Assembly (NCBI GenBank): GCA_020725115.1 | Contig: DYFR01000003.1 | Location: 1-64,000, forward strand | Length of the DNA: 64,000 bases | Source of the DNA: Thiohalomonas denitrificans | Lineage (GTDB): Bacteria; Pseudomonadota; Gammaproteobacteria; Thiohalomonadales; Thiohalomonadaceae | Direction of reading: 5' to 3' | Shown: positions 39,837-49,061 of the stretch, piece by piece | How the letters are laid out: the number at the start of each line of letters is the position of its first letter | Position numbering within the stretch: position 1 is the first letter of the stretch | Position numbers and translations under genes: made by a program | Notes under the pieces: model-generated | What the model was told of the DNA's origin: nothing | Seen by the model: the letters and a program-made list of their open reading frames with translations, nothing else | Database searches by the model: none

Positions 39837-41138
39837 ATGACCATCAAACGACTCGATACCACCACCCCTGATTTCTGGAACGCGCTGGAGCAGCTGCTGG
39901 CCTGGGAAGGCGTGTCCGACGACCAGGTCAACGCCACCGTGCGCGAAATATTGCGCGCGGTGAAGCAGCGCGGCGACGCCGCGGTGATCGAATACACCAA
40001 CCGTTTCGATCGCATGCAGGCGGTGAACATGGCCGAGCTGGAGATCCCGCACGCGCAGCTGGAAGCGGCATTGGGCAGGATCAGCCCGCAGCAGCGCCAG
40101 GCGCTGGAGCTGTCTGCGGCGCGTGTGCGCGCCTATCACGAGCACCAGAAGCAGGAATCATGGAGCTATACCGAGGCCGATGGCACGCTGCTCGGCCAGC
40201 AGGTAACGCCGCTGGAGCGCGTCGGTCTTTACGTGCCCGGCGGCAAGGCGGCCTATCCGTCGTCGGTGCTGATGAATGCCATTCCGGCCAAGGTGGCCGG
40301 GGTGGCGGAGCTGATCATGGTGGTGCCGACGCCGGACGGCGTGGTCAACGATCTGGTGTTCGCCGCCGCCGCCGTGGCCGGGGTCGATCGCGTGTTTGCC
40401 ATCGGCGGCGCCCAGGCCGTGGCGGCGCTGGCCTACGGCACCGAGAGCGTGCCGCAGGTGGACAAGATCGTGGGTCCCGGCAACATCTATGTCGCCACTG
40501 CCAAGGGCATGGTGTTCGGTACCGTCGGCATCGACATGATCGCCGGCCCCTCCGAAATTCTCATCGTCTGCGACGGCCAGACCGAGCCGGACTGGATCGC
40601 CATGGATCTGTTTTCCCAGGCCGAGCACGACGAGGACGCGCAGTCGATCCTGCTGTGCCCCGATGCCGCCTTCCTCGATGCGGTGCAGACGAGCATCGCG
40701 CGCCTGCTGCCCACCATGGAACGGGCCGACATCATCCGCAACTCGCTGTATGCGCGCGGTGCGCTGATCAAGGTGCGTGATCTGGACGAAGCGGTCGACG
40801 TCGCCAACCACATCGCGCCGGAACACCTGGAGCTGTCGGTGGCCGAACCGCAGGCGATGGCGAAAAAGATCAAACATGCCGGTGCCATCTTCATGGGCCG
40901 TCACACCGCCGAGGCGGTGGGCGACTATTGTGCTGGTCCCAACCACGTGCTGCCCACTTCGCGCACGGCGCGCTTCTCCTCGCCGCTGGGCGTGTACGAT
41001 TTCCAGAAGCGCTCCTCGCTCATCATGTGCTCGCCCGACGGCGCCTCCGAACTGGGCAAGACCGCGTCCGTGCTGGCGCGCGGCGAAGGCCTCACCGCCC
41101 ACGCCCGCTCGGCCGAGTACCGTATTAAAAACACTTAA
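39837..41138 (+). CDS. hisD: histidinol dehydrogenase
   Basis: 433 residues; oxidises histidinol to histidine in two NAD-dependent steps. Motifs for zinc and substrate binding are present: [13 protein letters not shown] and [16 protein letters not shown]. Part of a murA-hisG-hisD-hisC cluster. Confidence 0.98.
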   Translation: MTIKRLDTTTPDFWNALEQLLAWEGVSDDQVNATVREILRAVKQRGDAAVIEYTNRFDRMQAVNMAELEIPHAQLEAALGRISPQQRQALELSAARVRAYHEHQKQESWSYTEADGTLLGQQVTPLERVGLYVPGGKAAYPSSVLMNAIPAKVAGVAELIMVVPTPDGVVNDLVFAAAAVAGVDRVFAIGGAQAVAALAYGTESVPQVDKIVGPGNIYVATAKGMVFGTVGIDMIAGPSEILIVCDGQTEPDWIAMDLFSQAEHDEDAQSILLCPDAAFLDAVQTSIARLLPTMERADIIRNSLYARGALIKVRDLDEAVDVANHIAPEHLELSVAEPQAMAKKIKHAGAIFMGRHTAEAVGDYCAGPNHVLPTSRTARFSSPLGVYDFQKRSSLIMCSPDGASELGKTASVLARGEGLTAHARSAEYRIKNT

Positions 41139-41219
41139 ACGCAGAGACGCAGAGGCGCAGAGAACACAAAGAGATTTAGTTGCAGGATAATTTTTGTGTT
41201 CTCTGCGCCTCTGCGTTGG
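41139..41219. repeat. CGCAGAG-unit inverted repeat between hisD and hisC
   Basis: Left arm 41139-41170 and right arm 41193-41219 are perfect over about 22 bases, beginning CGCAGAGGCGCAGAG and ending in ACACAAA. The loop is 22 bases. The left arm starts directly after the hisD stop codon. Confidence 0.93.
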
Positions 41220-41227
41220 ATGTTGTT

Positions 41228-42313
41228 ATGAACCAGACTGAACAGATGGCAAACCGCTGGGTGCGGCCCGAGATCCGTGCCATCTCCGCCTATCACGTCC
41301 CCGACCCGGGAAAGATGATCAAGCTGGACGCCATGGAGAACCCCTACACCTGGCCGGAGGCGATGGTGCAGGACTGGCTGGAGCGGTTGCGCGGTGTCGG
41401 CGTCAACCGCTATCCCGATCCGGCGGCGCGGGCGCTGAGCGCACAGCTGCGCACGGCGATGGATGTGCCGGCGGGCATGGAGCTGCTGCTCGGCAACGGC
41501 TCGGACGAAATCATCCAGATCATGGCCATGGCGCTGGCGGCGCCGGGGCGCGCGGTGCTGGCGCCGGAGCCCGGCTTCGTGATGTACAAGATGATCGCCA
41601 CCTTCTGCGGCATGGACTACATCGGCGTGCCGCTCAGGGCAGACTTCTCCCTCGACCTGCCCGCCATGCTGGCGCAGATCGAACAGCGCCAGCCGGCGCT
41701 GATCTTCCTCGCCTGGCCCAACAATCCCACCGGCAATCTGTTTGCCGTGGAGGATATCGAGGCGATCCTGCGCACGGCGCAGGGCCTGGTGGTGCTGGAC
41801 GAGGCCTATCATGCCTTTGCGCAGCAGAGCTTCATGCCCCGCCTGGGCGAGTTTCCCAACCTGGTGGTGATGCGCACCGTCTCCAAGCTGGGGCTGGCCG
41901 GTCTGCGTCTCGGCCTGCTGGCCGGCCCCGCCGCCTGGTTGCGCGAGTTCGACAAGGTGCGCCTGCCCTACAACATCAACGTACTGACCCAGGTGAGCGC
42001 GGCCTTCGCGCTGGAACACCTCGCCGTGCTGGACGAGCAGACGCGTCTGATCCGCGCCGAGCGCGGCCGCCTGTTCGAGGCGCTGCAAGCGCTGCCCGGC
42101 GTGACGCCTTATCCCTCCGCCGCCAACTTCATTCTGGCGCGGGCACCAACGGGCCGTGCAACGGCGATCTTCGAGGGACTCAAGGCGCGCGGCGTGCTGA
42201 TCAAGAATCTGTCCGGCGTCGGCGGCCTGCTGTCCGACTGTCTGCGCATCACCGTGGGCAAGCCGGAAGAGAATGATGCCTTGCTCGCCGCCTTCGGGGA
42301 GTTGCTGGCATGA
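41228..42313 (+). CDS. hisC: histidinol-phosphate aminotransferase
   Basis: 361 residues of fold-type I PLP enzymes. The PLP-binding Lys is in RTVSKLGLAGLR, and LAWPNNPTGN and the C-terminal DCLRITVG are family motifs. Start MNQTEQMANRW; the frame is open further upstream only because the repeat is read through. Confidence 0.95.
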   Translation: MNQTEQMANRWVRPEIRAISAYHVPDPGKMIKLDAMENPYTWPEAMVQDWLERLRGVGVNRYPDPAARALSAQLRTAMDVPAGMELLLGNGSDEIIQIMAMALAAPGRAVLAPEPGFVMYKMIATFCGMDYIGVPLRADFSLDLPAMLAQIEQRQPALIFLAWPNNPTGNLFAVEDIEAILRTAQGLVVLDEAYHAFAQQSFMPRLGEFPNLVVMRTVSKLGLAGLRLGLLAGPAAWLREFDKVRLPYNINVLTQVSAAFALEHLAVLDEQTRLIRAERGRLFEALQALPGVTPYPSAANFILARAPTGRATAIFEGLKARGVLIKNLSGVGGLLSDCLRITVGKPEENDALLAAFGELLA

Positions 42314-42837
42314 AAAATCTCCTGCTGCAGCCGGTTGAGTACAAAATTGAAAAGACGGCCTGGGGCACCTGGCGCCGCCATCTGTCGGAGCAGGGCAGGT
42401 ACTACAGCGAATTTACTTCTCATATGGAACTGCTCGGCCTGCCTCTGCTGCATTACACCCGCGGCATCAATCCGCAGATGGGCGGACGCAAGACCGCACG
42501 CGGCGTGATCGCGGTGGGGCGGGTCGCGGTAGGCGGCATCGCCATCGGTCAGGCGGCCTTCGGCCTGTGTGCCATCGGCCAGGCCGGATTCGGTCTGTTG
42601 TTCGGGTTGGGGCAGGCGTGCAGCGGGCTGTATGCCGTGGGCCAGCTGGCTATCGGCGGCTGGTTCGGCGCCGGCCAGTTGGCCAGCGGCTACACTGCCA
42701 TCGGTCAGCTGGCCATCGGTGAATATGTACTGGCCCAACTGGGTATTGGTAACCATCTGTGGACACCGGAGCAGAGCGATCCGGCGGCAGTCGCCCATTT
42801 CACTGCACTGTGGGACAGGGCAAGGGCATTATTCTGA
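42310..42837 (+). CDS. Gly-rich repeat protein of unknown function
   Basis: 175 residues. An N-terminal ~55 residues are ordinary (MKNLLLQPVEYKIEKTAWGT). Residues about 60-155 are low-complexity: short repeated segments with AIGQ, AFG and AVGQ about every 9-10 residues, which suggests a beta-solenoid or packed-turn fold. It overlaps hisC by 4 bases (ATGA), so it is probably made with HisC. No family recognised. Confidence 0.6.
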   Translation: MKNLLLQPVEYKIEKTAWGTWRRHLSEQGRYYSEFTSHMELLGLPLLHYTRGINPQMGGRKTARGVIAVGRVAVGGIAIGQAAFGLCAIGQAGFGLLFGLGQACSGLYAVGQLAIGGWFGAGQLASGYTAIGQLAIGEYVLAQLGIGNHLWTPEQSDPAAVAHFTALWDRARALF

Positions 42838-42840
42838 TTT

Positions 42841-44001
42841 TCACTCCACGTTTTGCACTGGCCGTTCCGCCACCTCGGCTTCCAGCTCAAAAGTCTTCTT
42901 GTTGCGCAATCCCTTTACCTTGATGCGGTGGCCGGGTTTGGTCTGGGTAATGACGTTAAGGGCAGAGCGCACGTCGCGCACCGCATTGCCATTGATTTCC
43001 AGGATCACGTCGCCCGGTTGCAGCCCGGAACGATCGGCTGGGCCGCGTTTGAGTATGCCGGCAATGATCACTCCGTTCTGGTGGCTGAGGCCGAAGGATT
43101 CGGCCAGGGCCGGGGTCAGGTCCTGGATCTCCACGCCGAGCCAGCCGCGGCTGACGCGGCCCTGTTCTATGATCTGCTGCATCACGCCGCGTGCCAGGCT
43201 GACCGGGATGGCGAAGCCGATGCCCTGAGAGCCGCCGCTGCGGGAGAAGATGGCCGTGTTGATGCCCACCAGTTCGCCACCGGCATTGATCAGTGCGCCG
43301 CCGGAGTTTCCGGGGTTGATGGCGGCATCGGTCTGGATGAAATTTTCGAAGGTGCTGATGCCGAGCTGGGTGCGACCAGTAGCGCTGACGATGCCGAGGG
43401 TGACGGTCTGCCCGACACCGAAGGGATTGCCGATGGCCAGTACCACATCGCCCACGCGCAGGTGATCGGAGTCGCCCAGGGTGATCGCAGGCAGATCTTC
43501 CAGTTCCAGCTTGATCACCGCAAGATCCGTTTCCGGATCGGTGCCGACCACCTTGCCGCGGGTAGTGCGGCCGTCACGCAGGGCGACTTCAATTTCATCG
43601 GCCTCGGACACCACATGGTTGTTGGTAAGTATGTAACCCTGCTTGCTGACGATGACGCCGGAGCCCAGGCTGGTTTCCTGCCGGTTGCGTGGTACGGAGC
43701 CGAAGCGATCACCGAAGAAGTGGCGGAACAGCGGGTCATCGAACAGGGGGCTGCGCGTGGTGACGGTCTTGCTGGTGTAGATGTTCACTACCGCCGGGGC
43801 TGCAAACTCCACGGCGTCTGCGTAGGATACGGGGCCGGATGCCACCGCCGGACGGGCATCGTCGGGGGCGCTTTCGATGAAGGCGACCACCTTCCTGCCG
43901 TTATCCAGCAGATCCGGTTTCCAGACCAGAACCAGGAAAGCGATGGCCAGTCCGATGGTGATGGACTGGAACAGAAAGATGATGGGCCGGTAGAACTTCA
44001 T
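42841..44001 (-). CDS. DegS/AlgW-type periplasmic serine protease
   Basis: 386 residues: an N-terminal anchor helix (residues 5-25), a trypsin-like domain with triad His (TNNHVVSE), Asp (TDLAVIKLE) and Ser (NPGNSGGALI), and a single PDZ domain near the C-terminus. This layout fits DegS or AlgW, which cleave the RseA/MucA anti-sigma factors under envelope stress. Start ATG 44001 has GGGAAG upstream. Divergent from nif3. Confidence 0.92.
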   Translation of the reverse strand: MKFYRPIIFLFQSITIGLAIAFLVLVWKPDLLDNGRKVVAFIESAPDDARPAVASGPVSYADAVEFAAPAVVNIYTSKTVTTRSPLFDDPLFRHFFGDRFGSVPRNRQETSLGSGVIVSKQGYILTNNHVVSEADEIEVALRDGRTTRGKVVGTDPETDLAVIKLELEDLPAITLGDSDHLRVGDVVLAIGNPFGVGQTVTLGIVSATGRTQLGISTFENFIQTDAAINPGNSGGALINAGGELVGINTAIFSRSGGSQGIGFAIPVSLARGVMQQIIEQGRVSRGWLGVEIQDLTPALAESFGLSHQNGVIIAGILKRGPADRSGLQPGDVILEINGNAVRDVRSALNVITQTKPGHRIKVKGLRNKKTFELEAEVAERPVQNVE

Positions 44002-44133
44002 GCCAGGCTTCCCGCGCAGGTATTTGGGTTGCAGCAAACGTCGCTTGGTGACACGTTGTCCTCATCCCCCGCTCGGCGAAGGGTGGAGTGTGTTCACCTG
44101 TCCTGATTTTACAGTAATTTGGAGAGACACGGC

Positions 44134-44892
44134 ATGGTGCGACTGAACGAGCTTGTGAGCTGGAGCAACAATCTGCTGCAGGTGGACGAGTATCAGGATT
44201 ACTGTCCCAATGGCCTGCAGGTGGAAGGGCGCGCCGAGGTACGGCGGCTGATCAGCGGTGTTACCGCCAGCCTGGCCCTGATCGAGGCGGCGGCCGCTGC
44301 CGGTGCCGACGCCCTGCTGGTGCACCACGGCTGGTTCTGGAACGGTGAGGATGCACGGGTGGTGGGCATGAAACAGCGCCGCCTGAAGCGGTTGCTGGAG
44401 AGTGGCATCAGCCTGCTGGCCTATCATCTGCCGCTGGACGGCCATGCCGAACTGGGCAACAACACCCGGTTGGGTCGGGTGCTCGGATTCACCACAGAGG
44501 GGCGTTTCGGCAAGGGGCCGGGGGGTGGCATGGCCGTTTTCGCTACTTTGCCGCAGCCCATGTCCGGCACCGAACTTGCCGCACATATCGGGCAGCGGCT
44601 GGGCCGGGTGCCGCTGCATGTCAGCGGCGGTGACCGCCCGTTGCGACGTGTCGGCTGGTGCAGCGGTGCGGCCCAGGGCTGGATCGATCAGGCGGCGGCA
44701 CTGGGGCTGGACGGTTTCATCAGCGGAGAGGTCTCGGAATCCACGGTGCATGCCGCGCGCGAACTGGGCATCGATTATTTTGCCGCCGGGCATCATGCCA
44801 CCGAGCGCTACGGAGTACAGGCCTTAGGTGACCATTTGGCTGGGAAATTTGCGATCGATCATCAATTTGTCGAGATTGAGAATCCCGCCTGA
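44134..44892 (+). CDS. Nif3-like dinuclear metal centre protein (YbgI family)
   Basis: 252 residues. Metal-binding His residues are in LLVHHGWFW and FAAGHHATER, and LAYHLPLDGH is a further family motif. Members form hexamers; the biological role is not settled. It often lies next to degS-like or petABC genes. Confidence 0.9.
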   Translation: MVRLNELVSWSNNLLQVDEYQDYCPNGLQVEGRAEVRRLISGVTASLALIEAAAAAGADALLVHHGWFWNGEDARVVGMKQRRLKRLLESGISLLAYHLPLDGHAELGNNTRLGRVLGFTTEGRFGKGPGGGMAVFATLPQPMSGTELAAHIGQRLGRVPLHVSGGDRPLRRVGWCSGAAQGWIDQAAALGLDGFISGEVSESTVHAARELGIDYFAAGHHATERYGVQALGDHLAGKFAIDHQFVEIENPA

Positions 44893-44959
44893 ATTTGCCC
44901 GGTTCTTGCCTTGACCCGGTGCGCGCCTTTGTACGAAACTATGCGGCTAATTATATATA

Positions 44960-45011
44960 GGTAACTTCTGTCCTACTTATTAGGTAATCACAGAAGCGGT
45001 TTTGGGTTACC
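44960..45011 (+). promoter_or_regulatory. structured leader upstream of petA
   Basis: Nested inverted repeats: GGTAAC (44960) pairs with GTTACC (45006), and inside it CTTCTGT (44965-44971) pairs with ACAGAAG (44990-44996); the core has a short CCTA/TAGG stem. It lies in the 225-base gap between nif3 and petA, whose remaining bases show no clear gene. It may be a terminator remnant, a leader or a processing site. Confidence 0.4.
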
Positions 45012-45117
45012 TCAAGGCGGTTTTTTGCGTTTGCCCGGTACGGTCAAGGCCGTATAAGCAGTACAAGGCCAAGTTCCGGGTTTTTGTTTTTTTGCCTGAC
45101 TTCGGGAGAGAGTATTG

Positions 45118-45717
45118 ATGAGCACTGAAGGCGTTGATAAGGGTCGGCGCCGGTTCCTGACGGCGGCCACCACGGTGGTCGGCGGTGTGGGAACTGCGTA
45201 TGTTCTGACCCCCTTCGTCCTGTCCATGCGGCCCAGCGCCAAAGCCAAGGCTGCTGGCGCACCGGTCGAGGCGGACGTAAGCAAGCTGGAGCCGGGTCAG
45301 ATGATGACGGTGGAATGGCGCGGCAAGCCGGTGTGGATCGTGCGCCGCACCGAACAGAATCTGAATGATCTGCCGTCGGTGGAAGGCCAGCTGCTGGATC
45401 CCTCCTCCGACAACACAGCCCAGCAGCCGGGTTATGCCAAGAACATCCACCGCTCCATCAAGCCGGAATATTCGGTGCTGGTCGGTATCTGTACCCACCT
45501 GGGCTGCTCGCCCACCTACCGTCCCGATATCGGCGCTGCCGATATGGGGGGCGCCGAGTGGAAGGGCGGCTTCTTCTGTCCCTGCCACGGCTCCCGCTTC
45601 GATCTCGCGGGGCGCGTCTATTCTGGTGTGCCGGCGCCGTCGAACCTGGTGGTGCCGCCGTACCAGTACCTGAGCGACACCCGTATCCTGATTGGTGAAG
45701 ATGGAGGCGCTGCGTAA
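45118..45717 (+). CDS. petA: ubiquinol-cytochrome c reductase iron-sulfur subunit
   Basis: 199 residues. A Tat-type signal with RRRFLTAATT, one anchor helix, and the Rieske [2Fe-2S] motifs CTHLGC (125-130) and CPCHGS (154-159). Carries electrons from quinol to cytochrome c1. First gene of petABC; ATG 45118 follows an in-frame TTG. Confidence 0.97.
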   Translation: MSTEGVDKGRRRFLTAATTVVGGVGTAYVLTPFVLSMRPSAKAKAAGAPVEADVSKLEPGQMMTVEWRGKPVWIVRRTEQNLNDLPSVEGQLLDPSSDNTAQQPGYAKNIHRSIKPEYSVLVGICTHLGCSPTYRPDIGAADMGGAEWKGGFFCPCHGSRFDLAGRVYSGVPAPSNLVVPPYQYLSDTRILIGEDGGAA

Positions 45718-45719
45718 CC

Positions 45720-46949
45720 ATGAGCACGATGAAAAAAGTCATGGCATGGGTGGACGAGCGTTACCCCGCCACCCAGGTCTGGGAAGAGCACCTTTCCAAG
45801 TACTATGCGCCGAAGAACTTCAACTTCTGGTATTTCTTCGGTTCCCTGGCCCTGCTGGTGCTGGTGATGCAGATCCTCACCGGTGTCTGGCTGGCAATGA
45901 GCTACAAGCCTGACGCAACCCAGGCCTTCGCTTCCGTCGAGTACATCATGCGCGACGTGGATTGGGGCTGGCTGATCCGCTACATGCATTCCACCGGCGC
46001 GTCGGCATTCTTCATTGTCGTTTATCTGCACATGTTCCGCGGCCTGATCTACGGCTCCTACCGCAAACCGCGCGAGCTGTTGTGGATCATCGGCGTGATC
46101 ATCTACCTCGCCATGATGGCCACTGCCTTCTTCGGCTACCTGCTGCCGTGGGGTCAGATGTCGTTCTGGGGCGCCCAGGTTATCGTCAACCTGTTCGCTG
46201 CCGTGCCCTTCGTCGGCGAAGAGCTGTCGGTGTGGGTGCGTGGTGACTACGTCATCTCCGATGTCACCCTGAACCGCTTCTTTGCCTTCCACTTCCTGCT
46301 GCCCTTCATCCTGGCTGCCCTGGTGTTCGTACACATCGTGGCGCTGCACAAGGTGGGTTCCAACAACCCGGACGGCATCGAGATCAAGAAGAACAAGGAC
46401 GCCAATGGCATCCCGCTGGACGGCATTCCGTTCCACCCGTACTACACGGTGAAGGACATCGTCGGCGTGGCAGGCTTCCTGTTCCTGTTCTCCGCGGCGT
46501 TGTTCTTCGCACCGGAGATGGGCGGCTTTTTCATCGAGTATCCCAACTTCGAGCCGGCCAACCCGCTGAAGACCCCTGAGCATATCGCCCCGGTCTGGTA
46601 CTTCACGCCGTACTACGCCATGCTGCGCGCCATTCCGCCCCTGCTCGGTTCGCAGTTCCCCGGCGTGGTGGTGATGTTCGGTGCCATTGCGGTGTTCTTT
46701 GCCCTGCCCTGGCTGGATCGCAGTCCGGTGAAGTCGATTCGCTACAAGGGGCCGCTGTTCAAGATCGCCATCGCCATCTTCGTGGTGTCCTTCGTGGTGC
46801 TGGGCTGGCTGGGTGTACAGGCCTCCACGCCGGCCAAGACGCTGCTGGCGCAGATCTTCACCGCACTGTACTTCGCGTTCTTTTTCCTGATGCCGTGGTA
46901 CAGCAAGATCGACAAGACCAAGCCGGTTCCGGAGAGGGTGACAGAATGA
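45720..46949 (+). CDS. petB: cytochrome b of the bc1 complex
   Basis: 409 residues with about eight transmembrane helices. Haem ligands His90/His104 and His191/His205 are in place. The quinol-oxidation motif reads PVWY (residues 291-294) instead of PEWY; such variants are known in some proteobacteria. A single gene covers both halves, unlike the split b6/subunit IV form. The stop overlaps the petC start. Confidence 0.97.
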   Translation: MSTMKKVMAWVDERYPATQVWEEHLSKYYAPKNFNFWYFFGSLALLVLVMQILTGVWLAMSYKPDATQAFASVEYIMRDVDWGWLIRYMHSTGASAFFIVVYLHMFRGLIYGSYRKPRELLWIIGVIIYLAMMATAFFGYLLPWGQMSFWGAQVIVNLFAAVPFVGEELSVWVRGDYVISDVTLNRFFAFHFLLPFILAALVFVHIVALHKVGSNNPDGIEIKKNKDANGIPLDGIPFHPYYTVKDIVGVAGFLFLFSAALFFAPEMGGFFIEYPNFEPANPLKTPEHIAPVWYFTPYYAMLRAIPPLLGSQFPGVVVMFGAIAVFFALPWLDRSPVKSIRYKGPLFKIAIAIFVVSFVVLGWLGVQASTPAKTLLAQIFTALYFAFFFLMPWYSKIDKTKPVPERVTE

Positions 46950-47686
46950 AAAAGTTGGTAATCGCTTTTGTAATGGCAGTCCTGCCGGCTATCGCCCTGG
47001 CTGCCGGTCCCGGCGTACCGCTGGACAAGGCACCGGTCAACCTGCGTGACCAGGCCTCGCTGCAGCGCGGTGCCCAGATGTTCGTCAATTACTGCCTGAG
47101 CTGCCATTCAGCCCAGTTTCTGCGCTACAACCGCATGGGTGAAGACCTGGGGATCAGTGACGAGCAGCTGAAGGCGAACATGATGTTCGGTACCGACAAG
47201 GTGGGCGATACCATGACCATTGCCATGGCGGCGAAGGATGCCAAGGTATGGTTCGGCAATCCGCCGCCTGACCTGTCGGTCATTGCCCGTGCCCGTGGCG
47301 CCGATTGGCTCTACACCTACATGCGCACCTTCTATGTGGATGAGAAGAAGCCGTTTGGCGTGAACAATGCGGTATTCCCGGACGTCGGCATGCCGCATGT
47401 TCTGTGGGAGTTGCAGGGTATGCAGAAGCCGGTATTGCACACCACCACTGCAGCCGACGGCAGCAGCCACACCAGTATTACCGGCTACGAGACGGTCAAG
47501 GCCGGTACCATGACCCCGGCCGAGTACGATGCTGCTGTGGGTGACCTGGTCAATTTTATGGTCTACATGGGTGAGCCGACGCAGCTCAAGCGTCAGGAAC
47601 TGGGTGTCAAGGTACTTATCTTCCTGGCCTTTTTCTTCGTGCTGGCCTATCTGCTGAAGAAGGAATACTGGAAGGATATCCACTAA
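46946..47686 (+). CDS. petC: cytochrome c1
   Basis: 246 residues: a signal peptide (MKKLVIAFVMAVLPAIALAAG), haem site CLSCH (Cys50, Cys53, His54), a C-terminal anchor helix (GVKVLIFLAFFFVLAYLL) and a Lys-rich end. Completes the bc1 complex; a strong terminator follows. Confidence 0.97.
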   Translation: MKKLVIAFVMAVLPAIALAAGPGVPLDKAPVNLRDQASLQRGAQMFVNYCLSCHSAQFLRYNRMGEDLGISDEQLKANMMFGTDKVGDTMTIAMAAKDAKVWFGNPPPDLSVIARARGADWLYTYMRTFYVDEKKPFGVNNAVFPDVGMPHVLWELQGMQKPVLHTTTAADGSSHTSITGYETVKAGTMTPAEYDAAVGDLVNFMVYMGEPTQLKRQELGVKVLIFLAFFFVLAYLLKKEYWKDIH

Positions 47687-47747
47687 TCCCGGGCTATCCG
47701 GAGGGCTGTGCTAGAATGGACAGGCCTCCGCTGATAAGGTGATACAA

Positions 47748-47779
47748 ACAGGGGGGGCATTGCCCCCCCTGTTTTTTTT
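47748..47779 (+). terminator. strong Rho-independent terminator after petC
   Basis: GGGGGGGC (47751-47758) pairs with GCCCCCCC (47762-47769) around a short loop, extended by CA/TG pairs, and is followed by nine T residues. It separates petABC from sspA, 62 bases after the petC stop. Confidence 0.95.
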
Positions 47780-47802
47780 TGTGCCACAGGAGAGTTACGG
47801 AC

Positions 47803-48426
47803 ATGGCAGTGATTGCCAACAGACATTCGGCCATGATGCTGTTCTCCGGCGCAAGCGACATGTACAGCCACCGCGTGCGTATCGTGCTGGCCGAGAAGGG
47901 CATCGAATTTGACCTGGTGAATGTCAAACCCGGCGACAAGATGGAAGACCTGATCGACCTGAATCCCTACAATGAGGTGCCCACCCTGGTGGATCGCGAC
48001 CTTGCCCTGTACGATTCGGACATCATCATGGAGTACCTGGACGAGCGTTTTCCCCACCCGCCCCTGATGCCGGTGGATCCGGTATCCCGCGCCACCAACC
48101 GGCTTCTGCTGCACCGCATCCAGCGCGATCTGTGTGCTCACGCCGACATGGTGCTGTTCGGCACGGAAAAGCAGGCCGCCAAGGCGCGCAAGGATTTGCG
48201 TGACAATCTGATCGCCTCGGTTCCGGCGTTTGCGGCCAAACCGTTCTTTCTTGGCGATGATTTTTCACTGGTCGACTGTGCCCTGATCCCGTTGCTGTGG
48301 CGTTTGCCGCTGCTGGGGATCGAGCTGCCTCGACAGGCGGCACCGGTGACAGCCTATACCGAACGCATGTTCAAGCGCGGCTCGGTAAAGGTCAGCCTGA
48401 GTGAAGCCGAACGCGAAATGCGATGA
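47803..48426 (+). CDS. sspA: stringent starvation protein A
   Basis: 207 residues of the glutathione-S-transferase fold, with the SspA motifs CHRVRI-like (YSHRVRIVLAEKGIEF) and NPYNEVPTLVDRDLALYDSDIIMEYLDER. Regulates transcription under starvation by binding RNA polymerase. Preceded by ACAGGAGAG. sspB follows, as in many gammaproteobacteria. Confidence 0.96.
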   Translation: MAVIANRHSAMMLFSGASDMYSHRVRIVLAEKGIEFDLVNVKPGDKMEDLIDLNPYNEVPTLVDRDLALYDSDIIMEYLDERFPHPPLMPVDPVSRATNRLLLHRIQRDLCAHADMVLFGTEKQAAKARKDLRDNLIASVPAFAAKPFFLGDDFSLVDCALIPLLWRLPLLGIELPRQAAPVTAYTERMFKRGSVKVSLSEAEREMR

Positions 48427-48429
48427 CGT

Positions 48430-48502
48430 AAGTTGTGGCAAGTAGTAGGCGTTGCCGCTTCCTCTTCTGACTTGTCGCTTGCAACTTGTAACTTGTAACT
48501 GG
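48430..48502. repeat. CAACTTG-unit repeat between sspA and sspB
   Basis: The clear arm is 48469-48502: units of 7 bases of type ACTTGTA, ACTTGCA. The left side (48430-48448) matches only weakly in opposite orientation. Same family as 54802. Confidence 0.65.
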
Positions 48503-48509
48503 TTTAAAC

Positions 48510-48887
48510 ATGACTTCCAGCCGACCCTACTTGATCCGCGCCCTGTACGAGTGGATCGTCGACAATCAAATGACCCCGCACATTCTGGTCGAGGCTGCCT
48601 ATCCCGGCACCGAGGTGCCGCAGCAATTCGTCGAAAACGGCAAAATCGTGCTCAATGTGGGCCCGAATGCGGTGCAGGGACTTTCGTTGGGTAATGAAGC
48701 GGTGAGCTTCAGTGCCCGCTTCAGCGGCATGGTCAACCACATCATGGTACCGATGGGGGCGGTGCAGGCCATTTACGCGCGCGAGAACGGCCGCGGTATG
48801 GTCTTCGCCGAGGAGGATGGCTCCACGCCGCCGCCTCCCAGCGAACCGGAGGGCGGCAAAAAGCCGTCCCTGCGCGTGGTGAAGTAG
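48510..48887 (+). CDS. sspB: ClpXP protease specificity-enhancing factor SspB
   Basis: 125 residues: the SspB core (RPYLIRALYEWIVDNQMTPHILV, then LSLGNEAVSFSARFSG) and the C-terminal tail ending in PSLRVVK, the part that docks to ClpX. Delivers ssrA-tagged proteins to ClpXP. Coupled to sspA. Confidence 0.96.
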   Translation: MTSSRPYLIRALYEWIVDNQMTPHILVEAAYPGTEVPQQFVENGKIVLNVGPNAVQGLSLGNEAVSFSARFSGMVNHIMVPMGAVQAIYARENGRGMVFAEEDGSTPPPPSEPEGGKKPSLRVVK

Positions 48888-48936
48888 GGCGCTGATTTGC
48901 CGCGCGCCAAGAGGCCACTTCAAACCCCGAACCAAT

Positions 48937-48991
48937 GTGTCGCAGAGCCGCAAAGAACAATGAGTGTTTTCTCTGCGCCTCCGCGTCTGGG
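48937..48991. repeat. CGCAGAG-unit inverted repeat after sspB
   Basis: Left arm 48937-48962 and right arm 48963-48991 face each other with essentially no loop; the match is less perfect than in other copies. A separate small hairpin, CGACTACA/TGTAGTCG around TCCC, is at 49016-49035. Both are in the convergent gap between sspB and the oxidase gene. Confidence 0.75.
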
Positions 48992-49061
48992 AAATAGGTT
49001 CCCGACATTTCCAACCGACTACATCCCTGTAGTCGTCTGCAGCGGAAGTTTTTTCCTGTGT

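Noticed and set aside
44893-44960. Sigma-70 promoter for petABC (TTGACC near 44920 and TATATA near 44953)
   Set aside because: The spacing does not fit a usual 16-18 base gap, so no promoter is called.
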